Assembly (NCBI GenBank): GCA_021234155.1
Contig: JAJEKV010000004.1
Span: forward strand, 15,307,059 to 15,371,058
Direction of reading: 5' to 3'
From: Isoetes taiwanensis
Taxonomy: Eukaryota; Streptophyta; Lycopodiopsida; Isoetales; Isoetaceae
DNA: 64,000 bases
A program made the translations under genes and the position numbers. Positions 56,201-64,000 of this stretch are shown here, piece after piece (position 1 is the stretch's first letter; every line of letters begins with the position of its first letter). A model generated the notes under the pieces. The model searched no databases. It saw only the letters and a list, made by a program, of their open reading frames with translations, and was not told the origin of the DNA.

Positions 56201-56457
56201 AGTAAGAAGTGGGTCAGTATTTCTAATGCACAAGTTCTTCCTAACAACGGCCCGGGGATCGTGGTCGCGATCTTCAAAGAGAGCTTAGGGCGATCGCGAC
56301 CGCGATCCTCATGAAGTGATTGAGATCGTAAGATCATGCGCGAGTGGTGAGTGGTATCAAGAAGATCGCGACCGCGATGTTGTTGACCACCAACACGCAT
56401 CGCTGCCGCGGCTATCTTGAGCAATCGCGGGTTCGCGGACGCCATCCGTCCGACCAT
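53220..56457 (-). pseudogene. Unrecognised multi-exon gene, degenerate
   Basis: Many minus-strand pieces look coding but change frame. They are a 165-residue frame at 56457-55960 (basic, with LLAATDLYRGPDAEPNK and PRDRKKAMTYNSGIAIAMWK), then IVRFDMRKRFARIRNHLALQ, a Pro/Ser-rich part near 55600-55320, EDDLKGKKFWIISCNHNMCS near 55000, QFILWRSGFCKVNGSGQQMG then DKPSGDFFNKTSLRYLRGMS near 54550-54430, SPTSCERDFVIRLHAS then FLAYEQITDISDWIQRVMKA near 54270-54140, and VPYFSEVHMTKWMGEQEKGE near 53760. The order and strand are consistent with one decayed gene, possibly of the transposon whose other gene is the plus-strand DUF7869 gene at 58.3 kb. No domain is recognised. Confidence 0.35.
56257..56378. 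repeat. Cluster of GATCGCG-NN-CGCGATC palindromes
   Basis: GATCGTGGTCGCGATC (56257-56272), GATCGCGACCGCGATC (56292-56307) and GATCGCGACCGCGATG (56364-56379) are three near-perfect copies of a 16-bp inverted repeat. Weaker relatives lie near 56467 and 57718. The surrounding DNA is unusually CG-rich for this window. Confidence 0.7.
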
Positions 56458-56842
56458 CGAAAGGTGATCGCAGCCGCATCCGATCTGGTTCCGTGCACCT
56501 TCTAATGACTACACACGAAAAGGTGAAGAGTCTAATCGAACATGCACTATCGAAAGAAAATCGCCGATCTTCTTGGTGAGGGGTTGGAACTAACCTTCTC
56601 CGCAGGTGGGCTTTTTGATTGCCACATGGACGCCCGTAGCAGAAGCTTTGAAAAACGGGTTGATTTCACCGCGTGGTGGAAGGCGCTTCGAGGAGGCGAA
56701 GGCGTACTGAATTAGGAATGTGCGCTCGTCGAAATCGGGCCGGGCTTGAATAGAAAGTCAAGGGATCGCGAGAATAAATATCGAGTCGAAGCCGGATTAA
56801 TTTATCCGCACGTACGGAAGACGACCGCCATAAATGCCCGAC

Positions 56843-56880
56843 TATTAATGGTAGGCATTCGCAAATACCCTACCATTAAT
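56843..56880. repeat. Inverted repeat with 14-bp loop
   Basis: ATTAATGGTAGG (56843-56854) and CCTACCATTAAT (56869-56880) form a perfect 12-bp stem. It lies between the minus-strand gene at 53.2-56.5 kb and the plus-strand gene at 58.3 kb. Confidence 0.75.
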
Positions 56881-58299
56881 GCAGCCACTGTATTAATGGA
56901 CACACAAATTCAAATTCAAAAAGTGTGCGTAATAAAGTGCACCCTCCAAATTCAAAAGAATTAATGCGTAATAAAGGCCCCTCTGGAACCATAATTAAGA
57001 CGCCTGGAGCGGTTGAGGCCCGAAGAGACAACTCGATTTCAAATTTTAAACCTGAATTCGCTTCGATGAAGAGGGGGATTTCATTTATGTCGGCGAAGGG
57101 GTTACAGGCGAAGGGGCGTTCTTTCCGTGCAGGGCTCGTTGGGTTTTGGGCTCGTCGCTCATCGGGGCTATAGTGCTCATCTTGAAGGGCGCTCGCCTAC
57201 TCTAAGCTTCTGAGGGTACAAAATCCTAATGCCTTCTTGTCTATCCAAATTAGAAGTTGTCAATTAGGAGAGATTTTTCGATTTGTTGTTTATGTATAGG
57301 TTATAATAGTGCCCTCACAACCATAACAACATATGCACCATCTCTTTCTTGGTATATCCGCTTTGGGGATACGTATAATCTGGTTAGCGAGGCCCAATTG
57401 AATTGTTTATTTCTCGGACTAATTGATAGTGAGGAATATCACGGTAACATAATGGTTACGCTAATGGTAGTGCTAATGGTTTTGCTCCCATTTGTTCAAT
57501 TCAGCGGATCTCCATTTTAATTAAGCGGCGGGCAATTTTCGATTTGTGGAAATAGCGTTTGCAATTAATATTCACATAGACATTTGATTTCGAGACTTAC
57601 TCAAGCATCTATTTTTGCTCGATTCGACCTGTTGGGATATGCATGAAAGAAATGTATTTGCCGTTCATCCGAACATAGCGATTACATAGCGGCAGCGAGA
57701 TTACTTGAATTAATCGCGATTGCGATCTTTTTCGAGGTAAGTCTAGTGGATAGGTGGTTTTTAAATGGTTAGTTAGATTAGACAAAGTTTCTAGGTAGAT
57801 TTGAAGGGTTGAAGGTCCACCATAGAAGGTAGGATGGATCGGCCGCCGCGATCTCCCGACTGTCGATTATCTTGTTAACCCGTCATTTATACCCCATGTC
57901 TTCAAGAGAATGTATTCAGTGATCTTCACGAGGTATTATGTCGTCCCTTTGGGTCTTTGAGTCTTCGTGCATTTTTCTTCTAATGAGGTCCGGTACGCGC
58001 CATCATCGCGATGTTGACGGCGTGATGTTGACTTTATTAGGGATGGAAGCTCTGATCTTTCTACATTTGCAGGGAAGAAGGTGGCAGAGAGGCGGCAGTG
58101 CATAACTTCAAAAATCACCCTGGCGCCCCCTGTGCGAATTTAATTGATAGTAGTTTCTCTAGTCGATTTGTCTTTGATGATGATACCACTTCGCCGATTT
58201 CCGAATTGAATTGAACCACCTAGAGGAGGCTGTAGGTAGCTTCATTCTTTGGTCCAAAAGCGGCGTTCATGATGAAATCACTCAAACACCCGATGTTAG

Positions 58300-60480
58300 C
58301 ACCACCACATTTGGATCAAAGCGGATAAATTGGCAAGTTCCGATGAAACTCACGTGAAGGAAACAATGAACCAATTGAATTGCAGGGATTTCTGAGGGAT
58401 AAACTAGTGGAAAAGACATGTGAGCACGTGACGAAAGTCTTTGCAAACCGCTTATGCTCTGGGTGTCATCGTTTCCTTGAGATCCAAGCGATGCGTATAA
58501 ACATGAAGTTGGGTGAAGCATGGATAGGGGTTTACATTTATGAATTTGTTGCCAATGCCCGAAGATTTCTATGCTCTCACGGGGCTTGTCGCGCAGAAAG
58601 CCACGGATGCATGACTTGGTGAGATGGCCAATAGTTCGTTGGTTCACCGTTGATGATTCCGGTTTCTAGCCTAGTTACGGCCGTGAAGGAGACTGAGGTT
58701 GAGAAGGAAGCTTACGCCATCGGGCGAGGTCGTGGAGTAACAAAAAAACGATTACCACATGGTGAGCGTGAAGGCGAGAGGGGCCTTCTCGACCCAAAAA
58801 AGGTGAAAGGAAAACCACACACGAAGCTATCTTGCGATTCGGATCCTCATGTGCTGCTTGAAGAGATGTTGTGCTAATTTCACAGTTAAGGAGGTATCGC
58901 CATGAGGACCTTCTCTGGAACATGAAAAGCTCGAACGCATTTACTTTTCGCGCACAACATGCTAGATCTTTGTTCGTGAGAATGGATGTGTGAAAAAGCT
59001 AATCTTGAACAACGGGGAAGTCTCTGTGAAGGCATGGCATAGTGCATCTGTATCCCAGTTTCTACATTTTACAAATGAAGGAAGCTTTTTATGGAAGGGC
59101 ACGAGGATGGAACATGGAAACTCCTCGTCCATGAAGCCAAGGTCTCATACCTTTGGTCGGGGAGGCCTTTGTGCTATCTATGTACATAGATGAAAATGCT
59201 GAAACTATGCCACACCGCTCAAAGGTTACGAGTGGGGAACTAGAGAAAATGTGAAGAGATTACCTTCCATCTTGACTAAAAAGGACATACATCAAAGAGG
59301 TAGATATAACCGCCCACGAGGGGATGGAAAACATGTTTCTCAATCGCCCTTCTTGTCAACATGGAAGGAGAACCACTCGTAGGTAGTAATCGCCAAAAAG
59401 GATAGCATTTTCTAAGTGTAATAACGTATTGTGATAAAGGAGAAACTTGCAAGACTAGGGATGAGAAAGAAGAGAGCTGTAGTGGAAAGGAAATCTCACA
59501 TGATGTTAACTTTCCCTGGGAGTCTCTACTCGTGGTCGTGGAGAGCTTTGTCTCATCCCGATCCCGAAAATGCCTTTAACCATTATACATGATAAGATGG
59601 ATCGAGAATAAGGCGATGGTTCCTCGCCCGGAGAAGCTAACAAAATCTGTATGAGGGGTGAAGCGGTTGAAGGTGAGTCTTCTTGGTGCTCTCATGCATG
59701 GGCATGGTGTAGGTGCTTTGGGCCACTTCTCGCTGGACCTCCGGCGGATGATTCAATTTTCATGTGGGATCTTTAAATCATACCTTGAAAACACTAGAGA
59801 ATCAATCGAGGACAATGAGGGGTCATTTGAGAAATACGGATCATCAAGGAAGTTGCCGGGGTGGAGCAATCATGAACACGAAGCCCTTAGGACAAAAATG
59901 GTGAATGGCACTAGAAATGATTTTATGCCTCCTATCAAGGGCCCTCGATCATCAAGAAGTTGCCTAGGAGGCTTTACTTGCAGCTAGACAATGCTCGGGA
60001 CAAAACAAGAACGGGGTATCTTTCTCTTACTTGTCATACTTGGTCCGGTTAGGTGTCTTCGATCGGGTGTAAATGGGATTCATGATGGTTGGACACACCC
60101 GCGATGACATAGATGCCCTCTTTGGAACTACTCTACTCTATTGAGAAGATCGGATGCATTGACTATTCGGAGCTTATGCAACTCTTGAGCGGTGTAGTTC
60201 AAAGTCTCCTACGCCCTACCTTTGTATGCGAGGTTCCCAACCTGGAAAGAATTAGTGGAAAGGTTTTATCCCACGATAAGAAGGATCATTTATGTGGTCA
60301 TTTGGAACCTCTACTCTTCAAGTTCTCGCATGAATGATGGATGGCCACTAATGTTCTACAAGATGAGGCCAGGTCATAGGGAGTGGCTACCGAAAAAAGG
60401 GAATTAAAATGTGGGAAGGAGGATGCCCAAGGCTTACCTATGATTCCTAGAGGGTCACCTAAATTCGGCATGCGACCATA
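58300..60480 (+). pseudogene. DUF7869-type transposon protein, heavily frameshifted
   Basis: Plus-strand blocks in order: LQGFLRDKLVEKTCEHVTKV with CSGCHRF, then a Lys/Arg-rich linker, CCANFTVKEVS with LEHEKLERIYFSRTTC, KAWHSASVSQFLHFTNE, and DENAETMPHRSKVTSGELEK followed by DYLPSWLKRTYIKEV and EGMENMFLN. IVIKEKLARLGMRKK follows, then SRALDHQEVA beside LPRRLYLQLDNARD and FDRV then GFMMVGHTRDDIDALFGTTL. The end reads WPLMFYKMRPGHREWLPKKG and IKMWEGGCPR. The LQLDN...N.Y, GFMMVGHTHDDID.(L/M)F and (W)...Y(K)......W.P....(K)(L/M)W segments are the signature of the DUF7869 domain, found in transposon-derived plant and animal proteins of uncertain biochemistry and thought to be transposases. Ten or more frameshifts or stops leave it inactive. 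A zinc-binding N-terminus is likely given the CxxC pairs. Confidence 0.78.
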
Positions 60481-60599
60481 TCGAAGCTTGCGAGATATAG
60501 GTGCCTTTGAGCTTCAATTGCCAAGTACATGATGCAACGGGCGCCTATTTCTAGAGCCGGCGATAACTCATGGTCTAACACATATATGAATGAAGTTAT

Positions 60600-61131
60600 T
60601 GACTAATTTGGTCCACCTTGTTTTGAGAGTGCTTGGGGACGTTCAGCGGTAGAGAACTGTCATTCGAGATTACTCGCCCAAAGACGAGACAAAGCGCATT
60701 AGAAGAACCCGACAACTTATTGGTGGATGAACACATTGGTGCATCTCATTATGTCGGCCTTTCTCAGTAAACCCAAGAACCCCGTTGAAATATTTGACCC
60801 TACCAAGATGTGAAGAAAGGAATGCTCTTGCTGATCAGGCCACATGATAAGCGCCTCGGCGTGGATGGCCTTTGGAAGAGGACCCGATGGGGACCCTAAT
60901 CTCCCTCACTATGAAGAGGTGTTTGTTTCTTGGTTTGAGCTATTTGCAAGAAAGGGTACCTCATATGCAATGCGGTATAGGGATTCTTTGGAGCAAGAAT
61001 GGAGACCTAATCCTAATGACCATACGCTACCAACATTTGAAAACGATATAGACTATGGTTGGGGCAGTAGGGACTGGGTAGTTGGCAATGGTGATCCCCA
61101 AGTAGTGTGGGGTCTCGGTTGCAAGAATTAG
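60600..61131 (+). CDS. Conserved-looking ORF downstream of the DUF7869 gene
   Basis: A frameshifted lead-in (NPTTYWWMNTLVHLIMSAFL then KPKNPVEIFDPTK) is followed by an intact 95-residue frame at 60844-61131. That frame reads MISASAWMAFGRGPDGDPNL, YEEVFVSWFELFARKGTSYA and WGSRDWVVGNGDPQVVWGLG. Many Trp/Gly/Asp residues and an uninterrupted frame amid decayed DNA suggest real coding sequence. It could be the C-terminal region of the DUF7869 protein or a second gene. No family is recognised. Confidence 0.42.
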
Positions 61132-61314
61132 TGGCTAAAGAAGCTAAACTGCGAGGATGAGAACTCTTGAGGTATGCAATGCTCTTTTACATAATTACTA
61201 TATCATACATGACATGCATCTTACAATAGACTAGTTATTATTCATTAGGCTTTGTGTTTTTCATCTCAACACAAGAGCTCTTACACTATACAATGCCAAG
61301 CAGGTGATTCATTC

Positions 61315-61600
61315 ATCTTCGGGGATCTCAGAGTAGTGATCCACGATATCTCATAGCTCATCTTTCGGGAAGCCAAATCGGATGGATCATAACACAATTG
61401 ACGCTTGGCAATGAATCTCAGCGCCTAAAAGCTTTTCTTGCAGGTAGGGATCAAGAAGAAGATGCCCATCAAGGCAACCAACAAGATCTGCGCGTGGCTC
61501 ATTGAGCACTTGATCGCCTCAATGTGGTGAATCGAAGAAGGCGAAATCCATGGGGGATGAATGAAATGTAGCCCAGTGAGAAGCTTTATAGTGAAGTGGA
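61315..61600 (-). pseudogene. Duplicated small gene, copy 1 (degenerate)
   Basis: Minus strand, homologous to 61905-62187. HIEAIKCSMSH corresponds to HIRSFKCYLSY and IHPIWLPER to VHISWLPDR. The shared upstream segment TTATAGTGAAGT…GTGAATTATTGG lies at 61588-61622. Frameshifts break this copy. Confidence 0.5.
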
Positions 61601-61904
61601 ATGATTGAGGTGAATTATTGGGGTAGAGTTCACCATTATTGAGCGTGTATCGGTCAATTGTATACGTGCAAGAATAATACTTATTTCATACTAGTATCGC
61701 GTATGTTTGAAAACATGTTTGCTTGACGCAATTTAGCTATGATTGAATTCAATGACAAACTGCGAGTAAAAGTGGAGGTGGGATAGCACATCGTTACAAT
61801 ATACCGGTTAAGGTGCGTGATATTACATCCTTAATCGGAATGCTATTACATCCTTACTTAGTTATTAGGTAACCATGTCATTATTACATTATTAGCAGTG
61901 CGCA

Positions 61905-62187
61905 TTCACTCGTCATCAACATCAAAGCTCGTGATGCCATTCGGCTCATAGATCTCCCGATCGGGAAGCCAAGAAATGTGGACTTTAACACGAGTGAGCT
62001 TCCCGCAAGCACTACAGAGTCCATCGACTTTAGATAAGAGCCATGGATCAAGCTTAACGCTATTTCTAAGCGCATTAAGCCCGTGATCGTTGTAGCTCAA
62101 GTAACACTTGAAAGAGCGGATGTGCTCGACGGGCCGGAGGCATTGAGGAAGCCATAGAAGATGAATGGCCTCTACCCCCTCGTCCAA
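61905..62187 (-). CDS. Duplicated small gene, copy 2, 93 residues
   Basis: A complete minus-strand frame from ATG at 62187, reading MDEGVEAIHLLWLPQCLRPV, HIRSFKCYLSYNDHGLNALR and VDGLCSACGKLTRVKVHISW and ending in an acidic tail. A CxxC (LCSACGK) might bind metal. A related, broken copy lies 600 bp away at 61315-61600, in the same orientation and with similar 5' flanks (TTATAGTGAAGT…TGTGAATTATTGG at 62192-62230), so this is a local tandem duplication. The family is not recognised. Confidence 0.5.
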
Positions 62188-62261
62188 GCTGTTTTTATAG
62201 TGAAGTAAAATTATTGATGTGAATTATTGGTGTACAATGTAGGGCCATTATTGAGCTTCTA

Positions 62262-62316
62262 ACAGTATATGTGTATGTGTATGTATATGTGTATTTGTAT
62301 GTATATGTGTATGTTA
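62262..62316. repeat. Microsatellite (GTATGT/GTATAT)n
   Basis: Imperfect alternating GTATGTGTAT/GTATATGTGT run. Confidence 0.85.
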
Positions 62317-62437
62317 ATTACCTCATGTTTCTTGTGCTTTCGAGAAGTAGGTGAAAGTATTAGATGCTAGAGCAAATTAGGTGTGCTTAAAATTCTCAAA
62401 ATGGGCTTATTTTCTCCAATTAATGAAATCGTGCTTT

Positions 62438-62485
62438 TGTTGGCTAAAGCTTGGATCAGATTGTTGGCTAGAGCTTGGATCAGAC
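62438..62485 (+). repeat. 24-bp tandem duplication
   Basis: TTGTTGGCTARAGCTTGGAT followed by CAGA occurs twice in tandem. Confidence 0.8.
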
Positions 62486-62489
62486 AAAT

Positions 62490-64000
62490 CAGCAATCAAA
62501 ACTCGACGAGCATGCATTTTTCACAATGCCATCATCAGTCCCCCAAAATCATAACTTATCCCCCTTTTTTTTTTTTAATCCAAAGCGGCCTTGCTGCAGT
62601 GTGAGAATCGCCAGCTTGTAATCCACCTCCTTCTACTTGTTTTTTCCCTTGTCAATTTACGCTCCCCGTTGTTGTTGGCTTTTCTCGGGATACGGAAGAT
62701 TAGATTCTATTGTTGAAAGGATAAGTGTGGGCGCAGTAAGTAGTGAGAGTTATGATATGAAGAAAGAGGGTTTCAATTCCTCACATGCGGCTATGGCGGC
62801 GGACTAGATGCCCAAGTACAGTCTTTTTTCAAGCTCCCTCGGTGGAGCAGTATTTTACACAAGAAAAGGTGCAAACCATCTTGAAGTAAATTGGCTGCAA
62901 AGAGTCGATTCAAGGAAAACTACGATTGCAATATTTAAATGGACAAGCTGAACGGCGGTTGAAATCATGTAGTGAAATCAGTCAAATATTTAAATGCACA
63001 ATATGGTGGGGAGCTCTTGAAATATTTTTGCCAAATTCTAAGTTGCTCCATCGTGTAAGTTTGCCTTTGCAAAGAAGTAGAAGAATGCTTCGAAAGGATT
63101 TGGGAGATGAATACAAAGGATTGAGACCAAAATGTTGCTGAAATGAAGCTAGTTTAAAGGGTAAACGGAGCTCTAACCTCTTCCTCCTCACGTTATCTGG
63201 CGCCCGAGAATGCCGCGGAGCCGCTTAGAAACAGGGGATGCGGCATGAACAACTCTTTGTTGATCCAAATTTGAAAATCTCGGCATCCGAAGTCCCGTGG
63301 CAATCTCTGGCTAAGCTTAGCAATGAAAATGTTTTTTGCACTTACAATTTTCAACATTACCGGATGCAAAAAAAAAATCTCTGAGATGCAAAAATGCAGT
63401 GCGGCTTGGGTATCATAGTTGCATCTAGACTCGTCTCTATCTCGGCTTCTTCCTAAGCTCAGAACTACAAAAAGGAGAGCAGACACTGGCATCTTCACTT
63501 ATTTACAATATAAACCACTAACTGTACACATCAAAGCCACATTTTGCATCGAAGTTTCTACTTTGAAATTCACAAATATTTCCTTCTTAATCATCAGGTA
63601 TCACGTGTAAGGATTAAACTCAAAACACTGGCGATTGCATAGGGCCACATTTATGCTCTATGACAAAGCATGGAGCGTGGAACCCAACAATGGCTGGATG
63701 ATCTTGAAGAAGAAAAATAAGATTTGTGAAAAAGAATACTCTGATACAGAAGATTTAATCCTTTGCAAATCTATTAACTTGGCCCCTTCTTGCCTGCATT
63801 CTTTTGCCGCCCATTTCATTCCATCTGCCAGATTCATAACACATTTTACAAAGAACTTAGATTAATATCTAAAAACATTGGATTTCAAGGTGCTACTTCA
63901 CAAAAAACCTTTCACCAGATTTAAAATTGAGAGAGAGGGTGAATAGGATTGAGCTATGGCTTTAAATATCTGGATAGTTCTTGCAGCGGCCTTGTTCCCA
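62490..64000. other. No gene recognised to window end
   Basis: Short open frames on both strands (for example 62926-63141 plus and 63193-63498 minus) overlap each other and show no motif. No repeat of note was seen apart from A/T runs near 62565 and 63368. Confidence 0.4.

Overview
This window reads as nuclear DNA of a land plant, and the gene content points to a non-flowering lineage such as a fern, lycophyte or bryophyte. That is an inference from a PLS-type pentatricopeptide-repeat (PPR) gene, a plant-type DOMON/cytochrome b561 gene, introns with GT..AG borders, and several layers of nested LTR retrotransposons beside transposon families that are unusual for seed plants. No bacterial operon, rRNA, tRNA or CRISPR array was seen. 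Nearly every coding stretch is broken by single-base frameshifts and stops. Most are decayed mobile-element genes or pseudogenes, though some breaks could be assembly errors.

Layout. 0.6-4.1 kb (minus): a spliced, frameshifted gene resembling a Crypton-type tyrosine recombinase, followed by coiled-coil-like exons. 5.9-6.9 kb (plus): a PPR pseudogene. 7.5-8.3 kb (minus): a DOMON plus cytochrome b561 gene fragment. 8.5-22.1 kb: a long purine-rich non-coding element with a repeat at each end, split by a Ty3/gypsy retrotransposon (11985-19146, minus) that keeps both LTRs, a polypurine tract, a CCHC zinc knuckle, protease and reverse transcriptase. 22.85-26.47 kb: the most unusual locus. A spliced minus-strand gene with a ParB/sulfiredoxin-like fold signature carries an array of 18-bp palindromes at an exact 42-bp period inside an intron. 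A second, more degenerate array of the same palindrome lies upstream, between this gene and a divergent plus-strand gene with LPPPF repeats. 26.46-27.87 kb: remains of a minus-strand gypsy element. 27.88-about 49.1 kb: a large plus-strand gypsy retrotransposon with a 1.6-kb LTR, an initiator-Met primer-binding site, a gag-like ORF, protease/RT/RNase H and integrase/chromodomain-like tail. Its pol is cut in two at 36329-47661 by an 11.3-kb insertion of two oppositely oriented non-coding LTR-like units. 49320-49955: a hAT-like MITE with an 8-bp target-site duplication. 53.2-56.5 kb: an unrecognised degenerate minus-strand gene. 58.3-60.5 kb: a DUF7869-type transposon protein (plus). 61.3-62.3 kb: a tandemly duplicated small minus-strand gene.

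Little here works together in the operon sense. The exception worth attention is 22.8-26.5 kb, where a putative DNA-binding ParB-fold gene, palindromic arrays in its intron and 5' region, and a divergent partner gene form a compact unit formally resembling a partition or self-regulating cassette. All protein assignments come from motif recognition by eye; no database search was run.
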